The notes: a model not told the origin generated them from the letters alone. DNA of 64,000 nucleotides from Tolypeutes matacus (GCA_026826555.1 JAKSZT010037198.1:7742577-7806576), one strand, 5' to 3'. Numbered from the stretch's first letter, positions 1-10,924 are shown. A program made the numbers and translations.

Positions 1-416
1 GCTGGGCCTGTTTCAGTCTGTTTATTCTCTGGACTTTTCCTGGTATTTGTTTGCCTACCTCTAGCCTTTCTGTCTCTTCTGGGTTTTGGATTTTTGGTTC
101 AGGACCTGAAAGCCCACAGGACATGGATCCTGTCTGCCTTCTCTCTGTATTAGGAATGCTTTTTTGATTATAGTAACAGAAGCTCATTGGAGCTAGCCTA
201 AATCAGAACACAAAGAAGCTTATCACAAGGAATCCAGGATTTTTCAGAGAACTCAAGGGCTAGGCTGCAGCTGAACCCCTGGAAAGAGGTTGCACCAGAC
301 ACTCAAACACTCTTGGGTCTTTCTATCATGCTCATTTCTCTTCTTGCTATGTCTTCATTCTTCCTTTTGTTTCCTATAGATTAATTTCCTTTTTTCTCTG
401 GTTTGTATGTGGAAAA
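1..416. other. Unassigned non-coding sequence
   Basis: No reading frame, tRNA-like unit or repeat family is recognised here. The sequence is of mixed composition and ends at the 5-bp duplication flanking the LTR that follows. Confidence 0.5.
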
Positions 417-421
417 GCATG

Positions 422-1059
422 TGTGGCAGTTTGGCGTTGTTTATGAATTCCAAAAATAGATATTGGATTGTGTTTGTAAACTGGTTTGTTCCTCTGGGCA
501 TATTAGATTGTATTAGATTCAGAGGTTTCTCTTTTACTTTATTAAATCGAAATTAAGGCTTTTATTTGACCATGTCATTAGGGCAACTCGGCTTGAGTCC
601 TTACCCCGCCCCCCCACCTCCCTTTGTGGGCTATGTAAATGGATGCTCAATCAAAGACAGGGAAGTAAATACACAGAGGAGTATACAGAGAGTTTGGTTT
701 TGGATGCTGGAGCCCTGGGGAGAGAGCTGAGCCATTCACTTGATAGTTTGCAGCTGAAGAGACTAGAGCCCTGAACAACTGAGAAAGCCCGGAAAGAAAT
801 GAACCCCAAAGAGAGAGAGAGCCTTATGCGAGCCTACAGCTGAGATCAGAAGAAGCTGGGACCACAGAGCCTTAGGAGGAAGAGGAAGGCTGAACCCTTG
901 CAGAGACTGGCAGCCATCTTGCTCCAACATGTGGCAAAAGACTTTGGTGAGGGACATAACTTACTTTTTATGGCCTGGTAACTGTAAGCTTCTACCACAA
1001 ATAAATACTCTTTTTAAAAAGCCAACAGATTTCTGGTATTTTGCATCAGCGCCCCTTTG
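422..1059 (+). mobile_element. ERVL/MaLR-like solo LTR (5' part), split by an L1-derived insertion
   Basis: The sequence starts TGTGGCAGTTTGG and is colinear with the complete LTR at 38131-38784, including the segments TTATGAATTCCAAAAA and GAGCCATTCAC and a polyadenylation signal AATAAA at 1000-1005. It stops 13 bp short of its end, where a reverse L1-derived fragment has inserted; the missing GCTGACTAATACA end lies at 3313-3325. The flanks give 5-bp repeats, gcatg at 417-421 and gcctg at 3326-3330 (one mismatch). A 5-bp duplication and TG...CA ends fit an ERVL or MaLR LTR. No internal retroviral genes are present, so it is a solo LTR. The family name is not certain. Confidence 0.75.
1046..1059. 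repeat. Left TSD of the reverse L1-derived insertion
   Basis: tcagcgcccctttg here matches tcagcactcctttg at 3299-3312 with two differences. Both copies belong to the LTR end, so the insertion is younger than the LTR. Confidence 0.8.
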
Positions 1060-3298
1060 TTGTTGTTTTTCATTTGTTTTATTTTTTAAAAGATATTTAG
1101 ATTACATAAATGTTACAGAGAATATATAGGGGATTCCCATATGCCCTGCTCCCCACACCTCCCTCATTTTCCCATATTACCAACATCTTTCATTTATGTG
1201 GTACATTCATTGCAATTGATAAACACATTTTGGGGCATTGCCACTAAGCATGGGTTATAGTTGACATTGTAGTTTACACTCTCGCCCACTCAATTCTGTA
1301 GGTTATGGCAAGATATATAATGGTCTGTATCTGTCATTGTAATGTCATTCAGGACAATTCCCAAGTCCCGAAAATGCCCTCATATTATACCTGTTTTTCC
1401 CTCTCTCTACTCTCAGAACCTCCAGTGGCCATTGCCTCCACATCAATGATATTCCTTCCATTGCTAGAATCACTAAATCTATAGTAGAATACTAGTAAGT
1501 CTACTTTAGTCCATAGTTCATTCCCCAATCCTGAGGATTCTGGGATGATGATGCCCACTCCACCTTTAGTTGAGGGGGGGCTTCGATCTCTTATGGCCGA
1601 TGGATGGAACTCTCTTGCTTGCAGTTGTAGATACTCTCAGTTCCTTGGTATGTTGGTTACCCATCATTTCCTCCTCATTGGTTGTCCTGGGTGAGTCCAA
1701 TGAACTGGAGAGTAGGTGTTGCAACTCCATTGAGATTCAGGGCCCAACTGGCACATAAACAGCCCAAAGATTTAAGTCTCTTGGATGTACGCCTACCAAC
1801 TTTAGTACTAAATATAAGTTCAGATAAAAGGACAGAAGAGCTGTGTGTAGGGAAATCACAACTGAGTCCAACTCTGTCACACTAGGGAGCATAAATTCCA
1901 ATTCAGGGCCCACTGGCAAGGGACCAAACTCCTGAGCTATCTGCCCTGACTATAGTGTCTGGATGTTTCCAGAGCCCTCAGGAGCCCTGCTATTTGGAGT
2001 AGTATCTACTTTGCTGTCAATGTGATCCTGCTGAGACATGCATAAGTGTTACCTCTGGAATGACCTCACTTTGAAGTCTCTTAGCCAAGCAAACTCATTT
2101 GTCTTTACCTTTCCCCGCTTTTGGTCAAGGTCTTTTTTTTTTTTTTTTTTTTCCCAGTTGCATTACTTATTGGTATTTGGTAGCAATCCCTCGGTGCCAG
2201 GGAGGCTCATCCCCAGGAGTCATGTCCCACGCTGTGGGGAAGTTATTGCATTTATATGCTGAGTGTGGCTTAGAGAGAGGCCACATTTGAGCAACAGGGA
2301 TGTTCTCAGGGGGCAACTCCTAGCCACCCCACAATACTAAGTTAAGTTTCAATTTCAAGAGCAAGGCTCACAAGCATAGTCATCAATATCAAGGGCCCAT
2401 CAATGGACCGTCCTCCTTCACTAGTCATTGTCCCTGTACTTGGGAGATTGTTGCTATTCCATTAGAGAATGTGGCAGAGCTCCTCAGGATGGGAATTTGA
2501 TATTCTTTTGGCTATTGTGTGAATCTCCACCCACTGTGGCAATGCCCCATGAACATTTGAACACATTTATGTGCCTTATATGTATGACCAGGTGAACTGC
2601 CTCTCATATATCCCCCATCACTGATATCCCACATCATTGGTCCTCCCCTGCCACACTTGTAACCCTTCTGTGATCCAAAACTTCTTCAGAAATGAAGTCA
2701 ATAAAATAGCCAAATACAATTAATAAGAAAATGAAATGATAATGATAGTTTTAAACATAAGAAATAAAATACAGAAAAATAAATAACTGAAAATAAAATA
2801 AAAAATTGGGATATTAAAAATTAATTAAAAATATTAAAATTTCTTTTTGATATTTTGCCTTTCTTCACTGTAAGATTTGTTGTCTTGTATATACAGTGAC
2901 ATTTTCTTCCATTTATTCCCCCAGTGTCCTACTTTTTTCATTTTGTCTTCAAAGAAATTTTAGTTCACAGTAAAGTCACATACAGAACACAAAGGACTCG
3001 CATTTACCCAACATCCTCCCCCTTTTCCCCCTTCCCATATTTATAACTTTTTTATATGTAGATGAAACATTTGTTACAATGGATGTATAAATATTGAAAC
3101 ATAGCTACTAACCATGGTCAATGGTTTACATTATGGTTTACATTTTAGATCATACACTTTTATGAATTTTTGATGAAATTTAGCATGACCTGTATCCATC
3201 ATTGCAAGATCATGTAGAACACTTCCATCAAAATACCCCCCGTTCCATCTATTCTATTCCTCCCTCCCCCTCCCCTTGGGGCCCACAGCGACCACCAG
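1060..3298 (-). mobile_element. 5'-truncated L1-derived (half-L1-like) 3' region, reverse
   Basis: This 2.2-kb reverse block is colinear, as reverse complement, with 45345-47670 of the half-L1 element. Landmarks shared by both are the low-complexity AT stretch (here 2700-2860), the segment around CCTCGGTGCCAGGGAGGCTC at 2190-2209, and the terminal segment ATTTAGATTACATAAATG near 1096. The T-rich start at 1060-1095 is the poly(A) end. It is entirely noncoding and was truncated at its 5' end during insertion, as usual for target-primed reverse transcription. It shows that the long 3' module has moved at least twice. Confidence 0.8.
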
Positions 3299-3325
3299 TC
3301 AGCACTCCTTTGGCTGACTAATACA
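3299..3325 (+). mobile_element. Right TSD plus last 13 bp of the interrupted LTR
   Basis: Positions 3299-3312 repeat the target site of the reverse insertion. Positions 3313-3325 (gctgactaataca) restore the LTR terminus with its CA end, followed by the 5-bp flank gcctg. Confidence 0.8.
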
Positions 3326-3330
3326 GCCTG

Positions 3331-3613
3331 GTCCCCAGAAGCTCTGTTATTTTACATGTTAACAATTCAGTCACCTAGAGACAAAGTAATCCCTCAATCT
3401 TAATCTTAAAGCTCCAGGGAAAGAGTTCATTGGATCATTTTGGGACAGGCGCCCATCCACAGTCCAGTCACCTGGTGACATGGTCACCAAGGACTTCTTT
3501 GCTGTAATGTAGAGATGGTCGGGAATAGTGCCCTGGAGAAAAGGGCGGGCTGATTTGCTGGTTGAGCTGCCAATCTTATTCTATAAGTGAGGGGCTTATA
3601 GAATTAATACATA
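3331..3613. other. Unassigned non-coding sequence
   Basis: No open frame or recognised repeat. It ends at the TSD of the DAS SINE. Confidence 0.5.
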
Positions 3614-3627
3614 AGAAGTATATGGTA

Positions 3628-3836
3628 GGGAGGCGGCTGTGGCTCAATCGGTGGGAGGCGGCTGTGGCTCAATCGGTGGGGCTCCCGTTTGCCATGTGGG
3701 AGGCCCCGGGTTCGGTTCCCGGGGCCTCCTGGTGAGGGCGGGCCCGCCCGCACGGCGTGGTTGGCTGACCCGGTGAGCGCGAGCAGCAAGGGGGGGATAA
3801 ATGAATAAATAAATAAAATCAAAAAAAAAAAAAAAA
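3628..3836 (+). mobile_element. DAS-type tRNA-derived SINE with duplicated 5' head
   Basis: A young SINE flanked by the perfect 14-bp TSD agaagtatatggta (3614-3627 and 3837-3850). The head carries a pol III A box (TGGCTCAATCGG) and a B box in gggttcggttccc at 3708-3720. The first 25 bp, with the A box, occur twice in tandem (3628-3652 and 3653-3677), so the copy has two A boxes and one B box. The B box lies in the loop of a perfect 12-bp inverted repeat (3699-3710 with 3718-3729; 7-nt loop). The tail is AAATAAATAAATAAAA-like and then a poly(A) run. DAS SINEs derive from tRNA-Ala and are typical of armadillo. Confidence 0.92.
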
Positions 3837-4049
3837 AGAAGTATATGGTATACTCTTTTCTACCCACCATCCTTCTAGAATCTAAACTCCTTGACAGCAG
3901 AATCAATATCTCTGAATTCCAAATAGGGCTTGGAGGTATGTCAAGCAGAGCAAGAAAAATTCTGAAAATAATATCTCCTAATAAGAGATATTAACATAGG
4001 GCCAAAGTCAAGAAAAGTAGAAGGCTTAACTGAGATATATTAAAGAAAA

Positions 4050-4450
4050 ATGGAATGAATGACCTGATTATGGTTGGAAAGACTGAATTTGGTAAAGATT
4101 TCAACTCTTCCCAAAACAAATTATAGGCTTAACACAATTACTATTGAAATCCCAGTGGGATTTTTCTTGGACCTTGAAAATATGACCCTAAATTTCATCT
4201 GGGCAATTACACATATAAATAATAAGAATGCTTGGAAAGAGAATAAAGTAAAGGCTTCACTAACCACGTATGGAAATAAACTTAAGAGCTGCAATAATCA
4301 ATGTTTTCTGGAATGGTGCAAAAATGCTTAACATATTAATAGAATAGTATGGAGACCTCAGACACAATACTGAGTATTTATCCGAACTTAGTTTTAAGAT
4401 AAAGGAAGCATTATAGACCCAATGGTTTTAAGAAAATCGACTATTTTGGA
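4050..4450 (+). mobile_element. Ancient L1 ORF2 fragment
   Basis: A decayed stretch whose translation around 4092-4180 (KISTLPKTNYRLNTITIEIP) follows the conserved L1 ORF2 region after the reverse transcriptase domain, seen in the full L1 here as [20 protein letters not shown]. Stops and indels break the frame. The same old element probably resumes at about 5130. Confidence 0.7.
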
Positions 4451-5129
4451 CAAAGTTTAGATCCTGTTCTGGGATAACTTTGGAACCATTGGAGCCTTCT
4501 GGTGTCACTTCATGTCCATTTTTTTCATTTCCTAGGAGATGGATAAAGCTAACAAATTTGTGGCGATGTTTTACTGTTCGTAAGTCAGTTATATCAAGAT
4601 TTGTTTCATCCCTAATGAAGATAGACTACAGCAAGGATGGAGAAAAGGCAACTTTCCCATTATTTCATACTCAAGGCCAATTAGGAGATTATGTGGGGCA
4701 TCATCTATGTTTCTATTAGAGAAGAAAGAAAAACTCGAAAAACTTGAATTAGGTAGTTATAATTGAATATAGTCATAGGCTCACAATTTCTTCCCTAGGG
4801 GAGTAAATAAAAAGGGTCATGCAGCCTCCTCTTTTTGAAACAGTCACCCTGCAATAACCAAGGAGCTTGACTATAGGTGAGGGGTAAGCCCCCTTCATCT
4901 GCCTCGACCACCAAGTGGGCTCAACTGGTGTTGAAAATTGCGCAACTTTGGCAGAAGGCTGGAAGCAGAGCAGGGTGCTATCTGAATGATGCCTGGAATT
5001 GTTTTGAATAGTAGTAAAGAGGTAGTGAAAACTCCTTTGACTAGTATTTCTTGGAGACCGACTTATGTCTTGGTTTATTTTAATAAAAGTAAGGCCAGGC
5101 CTAGAGCGAGGTGTCACTTGTAACTTTGG
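4451..5129. other. Unassigned stretch within an old L1
   Basis: The interval separates two colinear ancient L1 ORF2 fragments. Near 4527-4537 a pyrimidine run followed by cctag resembles a splice acceptor, but the frame after it stops within about 15 codons. No family is recognised. Confidence 0.4.
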
Positions 5130-5590
5130 CAGATTCTAAGACATCTTTACCTTGTATCATATACCAAAATAAACTCTAGATGGATTAAAAAGTTAAATGT
5201 GAAAAATAAAGTCATAAAAAACCAGGACAGTATATAAATTAACATTTAGATAATCTGAGTGGGGAATATCTTCGTAGGCAGAAAAACGATTGAAGATATC
5301 ACAGATGAAAAGGCAGGCTTGATAATTAAAAAAATGAATTTTTCTGAACACAAAATTCATTAATGTAAAGACAAGCAACAACCTTGGAGAAATATGTGCC
5401 ACAAAAATGACAAAGAGCTTATAGAATTAATATATAAGGGAATATTTACAAATCAATAAGAAAAAACACAAACACATTGGTCTTAAACATGTGTAAAGAA
5501 CATGAACAGAAAATTCATAGGAGGAGGAATATACATGACCAATAAATAAAAATGTTTGACCCCAATAATAATTCACCAATTGGTTCATTT
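5130..5590 (+). mobile_element. Ancient L1 ORF2 C-terminal fragment
   Basis: The segment around ttaccttgtatcatatacc and aaataaactctagatggatt follows the 3' part of mammalian L1M ORF2 in order and orientation. It has many stops. It is probably the continuation of the piece at 4050-4450. Confidence 0.65.
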
Positions 5591-6085
5591 ATTAAACAAA
5601 TATTTATTGCACTTTACCCTGTGCCAAGTTTTGTTTTAGGTGCTAGGGAAGAAGGAAAGAACAAAATAGACAAAGTCATTTTGGAAAAAACAAAACAAAA
5701 CATCAATATATAGGTGTGTCAAATAATAATAATAACAATGGAAAAATATCAAGCAGAGTAGAGGACAGGGAATGCTGGGGGGTGGTGTTTGGTATATTTT
5801 ATATTGAGATCAGGGATGACCTTACAGATAAAGTGACATTGATGATCTGATGGAAGTAAAAGATCAAGCCTTGAAAATGGCTGGGGGAAAACTATTCCAG
5901 GAAGAGGAAGGAGTAAGTGCAAAGGCCCTGAGGCAGGAAAGTTCATGGTCTGTTCAAAGAACAGTGCAGCTGGAGCAGAAAGAGCAAAGGGGAGTGGAGC
6001 AGGAGATCAGGTAGAGAAGCAGCAGAGAGCCAAGTCATGGAGGCCTTCAAGGCCGTCATAGGGACTTTAGCTACTATTCTAGATG
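5575..6085 (+). repeat. Ancient mammal-wide interspersed repeat (first part)
   Basis: The sequence starts with a tttattaaacaaatatttattg motif-like segment and later has gcaaaggccctgaggcagga (5919-5938), both hallmarks of a common old mammalian repeat whose name I could not assign. A second colinear part follows at about 6595. Confidence 0.55.
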
Positions 6086-6594
6086 AAATCGACAGCTGCT
6101 AGAGGCAGTAAACCCTAGAATCCAGGCAACTGGAAGCTCTGAGTTGAGCCTTTACTTCAGAGGCACTCTGTCCCTCCAGCTGTGTGCCTCCAGACAGGGG
6201 CCTCAGAGCAACGACTCTACCCGGAGACCTCTTCCCCCACCCCCCCATCCCCCATTTCCTCACTCCGGTTAGTCCCTGTGCTGAGTACATGGGACCCTAG
6301 CATTCCCTGCCCAAACAGCTCCATACCGACTTCCAGGGCTGTCCAGAGCTCTTCTCTAGGTCCTTCCTCCTAAGGACTGACCATACTGCAGGCATGTGTA
6401 CCCCTAGACCTGTGGAATGGCCAAGAGGCCACTATTTTTTGAGTATTGCTGGAGCTTGGACATGCATGATGGGGTGTCCTCACCCTGTAAGCCAACCTCT
6501 TCATGGTGCGGACAGAGCCTGGCATGATATTCTCCATTATATTCTTGCCTGAGGCCTTACCCATGTTAGATGTAGGTTTAGAGGGATTGGGCAA
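6086..6594. other. Unassigned 0.5-kb interruption of the ancient repeat
   Basis: This interval breaks the old repeat between its tttagctactattct and gctggctgctgtg segments. It has no poly(A), no terminal repeats and no visible TSD. It may be an old insertion or simply diverged sequence. Confidence 0.4.
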
Positions 6595-6860
6595 AGGGGG
6601 AAAAGTTTATGTTCTAAAAGCCTCATGCTGGCTGCTGTGTAAAAAATAGACCTAAGGTAGGTCAAGGGCAGAAGCAGGGAGCCCAGATGTGATGCAATCG
6701 CAACTATCCAGATGAGAGATGACGGTGGCTTTGACTTGGGTGGTAGCAGTGGATAGCAGCACGTGGTTGTATTCTGGATATACTGCAAGGTGAAGCTGAC
6801 AGTGTTTGCAAATGGATTTGAGATGTGAGAGAAACTGAGGAATCAAAATCAGAATGTTGC
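6595..6860 (+). repeat. Ancient mammal-wide interspersed repeat (second part)
   Basis: It continues the repeat begun near 5575, with gctggctgctgtg, ggcagaagcagggagcc and gagagatgacggtggct in the expected order. Confidence 0.5.
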
Positions 6861-7166
6861 TTGGTGAGCAGAGAGGTGGAGAAGCTTGACAGAGTTTAGA
6901 TGCAGGAGATCCCGAAACCTGATGAACTGCCCCTGCCCTTTAGCCCCCTCTTTCCTCTGAACAGTGCTGGAGACATAGTGAATTTCTGAATCATTGGTTT
7001 TCTCTTTTCTTTGGCTCCTGATGACTCTCCCTCTCTAGTTACACACTCTGTGTTGAAAAGATGCAATAAGATGGATCTCATAGTATTTTTTCCCCCCAAA
7101 ATATATCCCACCTGCCCCAATGATGATTTTTAGTGTTTCCAAAACTCTTCAGTCACACATTTTCAG
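6861..7166. other. Unassigned non-coding sequence
   Basis: No gene or repeat recognised up to the TSD of the U1 retropseudogene. Confidence 0.5.
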
Positions 7167-7176
7167 ACAAGCTCTT
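7167..7176. repeat. TSD of the U1 retropseudogene (left copy)
   Basis: acaagctctt is repeated at 7362-7371 on the other side of the U1 copy and its poly(A) tail. Confidence 0.85.
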
Positions 7177-7189
7177 TTTTTTTTTTCCA

Positions 7190-7358
7190 CAGGGGAGAGC
7201 GCGAACGCAGTCCCCCACTACCACAAATTATATTACACAGTAGAGTTTCCCGCATTTGGGGAAATTGCAGGGGTCAGCACATCCGGGGTGCAATGGATAA
7301 GCCTCGCCCTGGGAAAACCACCTTCGTGATCATGGTATCTCCCCTGCCAGGTAAGTAT
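7190..7358 (-). pseudogene. U1 snRNA retropseudogene
   Basis: The reverse strand carries a complete U1 snRNA-like sequence. It begins ATACTTACCTGGCAGGGGAG (the 5'-splice-site pairing end, 7339-7358) and ends CTCTCCCCTG at 7190. The 70K-binding loop segment GATCACGAAGG (7321-7331) is intact. The U1A loop reads ATTGCACCCCGG (7283-7294) where the usual form is ATTGCACTCCGG. The Sm site AATTTGTGG (7221-7229) is intact, but about five extra bases lie just 5' of it (around 7230-7239), making the copy 169 nt against the usual 164. A T run before 7187 is its poly(A) tail, and acaagctctt at 7167-7176 and 7362-7371 is the TSD, so it was copied by L1 machinery rather than being a true U1 gene. Confidence 0.95.
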
Positions 7359-7371
7359 CAAACAAGCTCTT

Positions 7372-8955
7372 GATTTCATCCCACATCTGGAGAGTCTTTC
7401 ATTGTGTATAAATTTTTCTAACCCTCAAAGTTTTTTGGAGGGAATCATCACTATCAGGACTATGTAAACCTTATAGCATATTGAGGTCAAGCTTTATCAG
7501 AGAATGGGGGGAGTCTAGATAGATTAATTCCATTTCTTCATCAATTAGACCTCATTGGCTTTCTGGCTTTCAGAAATTTCTCAATATTCTTGGTCTGCTG
7601 ATGGCTTTCTTTCCTGTTTTTCAGAGCTGTGGTGGAATTAATTTTTAAATACACATGCATAAAAATCTTTAATCCCACTTTTTGGTTTTGGGAACTTGAG
7701 GAAGGATGAGGCATGTATGGTTTTTCTGCCATGTTAATCCAATCTGCAACTTCTTTTATCATAACTATATTATATCCCAGTTGTTGATGAAACATAATTC
7801 ATATAACCAGTCCATATTTTTCCATACTAAATTGACATTGTAATCAACATCTTTATGTATAATCTTGGCATACAATTCAGTTTCTAAAGTCATCTTTCTT
7901 AATGTTCCTTGAATAAAATAATAAAATGAGTTGGTGGTCTCTAGTTATTCATAAACATATGAAAATTTTAAAAACCAAACTTCTTAATCAAAATGTTGAA
8001 TGTCAGTGCACTAATGTATTTAATCTAAGGTGAAGAGAATAAGAAAACTAGGTCAATCTTTAGTTTGGGAATCAAATCACACCAGAATTATCTATTTCCA
8101 ACTCTTCGTGATTCTTAACCAATTTTCTTGTCCTTTCTTTATTCCCTTACCAAAGAACCTGTGCAGAATCAAAAGTGAGAGAACGTGGAGAAAGATCTAA
8201 GCGGTTGAACAAGTTTAGTCCTGCAGAGCAAATGGATGTTTGGCCAGCACTGCTCAGATACCTAAAGGGTTTTCATATTTGGATTCATTAATTGGACACT
8301 TTTAACTTGCACTAGCTTTAACTTTTTAAGTGAAGAAAGATTTGTGAAAATTCTAGGCCCTTGAGTGGACTTTGTAGTGTGTTCTGCACACTCTAATGAA
8401 CTGCAAGGGTTTTTTAAACTCTGTTAATTCATCAATGGAAAAACAATTGAATTGATTTCACATCTCTGGCAGCCCCAAGTGCAATCAGTAAAGTTAGGAG
8501 TGTATATGTAGCCTCTGGTAGGGATCCTAAGTCACCTCCTAAGAGGTAGATAAGATTAGTAGCAATGAAGAGAAGGTGTGACTACAACCAGGGTCATAGG
8601 AGGCACTCAATTCACATTTGTTAAATAAATGAATCAAAATGATAGCCAGAAAAAAAAAAAAATCAAGCCTCTTCTGGGTGCATCTAAATAATCATCTTTC
8701 AACCAAAAGAGGAAAAATAGTGCATTTTTTATTTTATAGGTTGAGAGCAAGGTTAGAAGACATCTCAAAATGTTGATTAGTATAGACTTGGGAGGGTCCT
8801 CATGGTCCGACCCTGGTTCAACATGAAAATCTATTTGCTCCTGTTTCAATTTTCTTTTTTCCCCAGTTCAATCCCACACCCTTTCCCCTCCTGTGAGGGA
8901 GTTCTGGATGAGGGGGCAAGATGGACTTAGGTTAATTCTAAAGTTGGAAAAATAT
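7372..8955. other. Unassigned non-coding sequence
   Basis: No convincing frame. A segment near 8598-8636 (aggcactcaattcacatttg, then ttaaataaatgaatc) resembles the tail of a MIR or L2-type repeat. The rest is not recognised. Confidence 0.45.
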
Positions 8956-8959
8956 GGGT

Positions 8960-9260
8960 TTGTTGATTCAGCAATTGGTGTTTTGGGTTTTTTCATTTTT
9001 CGGTTGGTGTGGTGTAGTATCTCATCTCAACTGCCCACTTTTATACTTTATTTTGCATCCTGAATTATTTTGAAATAAATTATAGACATTAAGACATGCT
9101 ACTTAGCAAAAAAAACCCACAAAAAAACAACATTATCCCACCTAAAAAATTGTCAATATTTTCTTATCACTAATTCAAATTTCCACCATGGTTCCCCAAA
9201 CACACGAATATTTGAATCCTTGGGAAGTCACCTGTCTCTTTGTAAATCAGTAAAGCAGCT
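8960..9260 (-). mobile_element. Ancient L1 3'-end fragment, reverse
   Basis: Segments such as attttgaaataaattatagac (about 9068) followed by acattatcccacc and the following AT-rich stretch resemble L1M-type 3' ends in reverse orientation. Boundaries are approximate. Confidence 0.5.
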
Positions 9261-10825
9261 TTCTGGTTTATATACCAGCCTCTGGAGAGTTTTCTTAGTA
9301 GGCACACTTTCTTGACTGAGTTATTGAATGGGTTGACTGGCTGTTGACCTGAGGCTTGGGCAGCCTGGCTTTAAAAGATGAGCCAGGCCATTCTATTCTT
9401 CTCCTGTACATTTGGAGTGGGGACTCTGAGAGGGAGCAACTCTCCAGGTGAGAGATGAGAAATGTCAGCTGTGAGGAGCCACGCTGAACATTCAGGTGCA
9501 CTTTGGGAGTGCAGCCACCATATCAAGTCACGCGTAAGATGTACAAGGAAAGCAGGCCAGGAGATAGTGAGAGGACGAAGCAGTTGTGCTAGAAGCTGAG
9601 ATGAGATAATACACAGGTCTTGAGGGATGGGGAGAAACCTCAGTCCCTGATGCTTCTCTTTCCCAATCCCTGTTTTAGGGAGGAAGGGCTTTTCCTCACT
9701 CATGATTTCTATAATGAGGGATTTTTTTTATCTTGGCTTCTCTCCACTCTTGGCAGGTTAAGTTAAACATCTAATTGTAAATCTGGGAGAAATAAGTGGA
9801 CCTTCTTGGCTTGTTCTTCCTCCCGGAAGTGAGCTGCCCATAAGGCACAAACATTCAGTTCTGCCTCTTTGCAGGGGAAGGTACTCTCGGCTGCTCCTCC
9901 AGGGTTCTCAGAACAGGGTGGATAAGCCAACCTGGTCCTGAAGTTGGGATTGGCAAGCATGCTTAGCCAACAGACTGAAAACCACACCCTCCAGCTTGGC
10001 CTCCATCAGTAATAAAGGTCATCTTTTGGCCTCCCTAGTCCACTCCTTTGTATTACCTCTCAATTTCTTCAGCATTATATAGGGAAGAGGTGTAGCATTG
10101 AGTACTCCTCAAAGACCCCAGAATTGAGATTCCCATGAAGGCCAGCCATACTTCCTGCTCTTAAGATTGGTGAGAATCCTTGGTATCCTTTCAGTTATGT
10201 TCCTTTTATTTGACTTAGCTTGAGTGACTTTTTTCTTCCTTGAATTCAGAAGAGCCTTGGGTAGTGGAGTGAATTACAAGAAAATAAGGGCTTCACACTG
10301 TCATAATATCTCAGCATCTTAGACTCTGTCTTTAGATCCTTCAGTGCCACCCCTGACACCTGCCTATACAGGAAAAACAGCTTCTCTCACTATTCCCAGT
10401 GTCCTGCCCAGGTTTACACCCCCATAAAAATCGAATACAAACCCCCAATCCCCATTCTTTCTTGACCAACCACTACAGTCCCCCCAAGTAACATTATAAA
10501 GGCAGAGTCTCCAGGTCCACTGTACCCTCTTTCTCCCCGCCTGCTTGGTTGAGCCCATGCTCCTATTGTGTTTCCCTGTGTGACCCTGCAAGATGTGCTG
10601 TCCCTCTCTGTTCCAAGACCTGTGCATACTAACAAATTTTCTCTTTATACATCTCTGGTGTCACTTGTCCTTGCTGTGCCTGACTATAAAGATTCTTATA
10701 ACACAGGTAGAATAAGACATTTCTCTTAAAGTGATGTCTGAAAGATTAAACTAACAATTGATTTATTTTAAGTTTTTAAAATTAATTTGGAAGAGATGAT
10801 GCAGGTAGACAGAGGAAGCAGCACT
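9261..10825. other. Unassigned sequence, apparently unique
   Basis: No known repeat or coding frame is recognised. 10330-10690 has an LTR-like look (ATTATAAAG near 10493 and TCTCTTTATACATCTCTGGTG near 10639) but lacks matching ends. Confidence 0.4.
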
Positions 10826-10829
10826 TGCC

Positions 10830-10920
10830 ATATATATATATTAGGAGGTATAGGGGATTGAAAATAAACAATATATATATATTAGGAGGTATAGGGGATT
10901 GAACCCAGGACCTCATACTA
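10830..10920 (-). mobile_element. SINE remnant with an internal tandem duplication
   Basis: ggattgaacccaggacctca at 10896-10915 is the reverse of a tRNA-SINE B-box region. A 32-bp unit, starting atatatatat and ending ggggattga, occurs at 10830-10861 and 10871-10902 with an offset of 41 bp. The head of the SINE is not recognisable. Confidence 0.65.
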
Positions 10921-10924
10921 GTAG

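Noticed and set aside
3628..3720. A functional tRNA gene
   Set aside because: A and B boxes are present but there is no acceptor-stem pairing, and poly(A) and TSD show a SINE. The other tRNA-like hits in the window are SINEs too.
4480..4719. Possible exon after a splice-acceptor-like pyrimidine run
   Set aside because: The frame after the acceptor stops quickly, and the 79-codon frame upstream of it has no recognisable family. It lies within an old L1.
7190..7358. A functional U1 gene
   Set aside because: The poly(A) tail, TSD and insertion near the Sm site indicate a retrocopy; no upstream promoter element was recognised.
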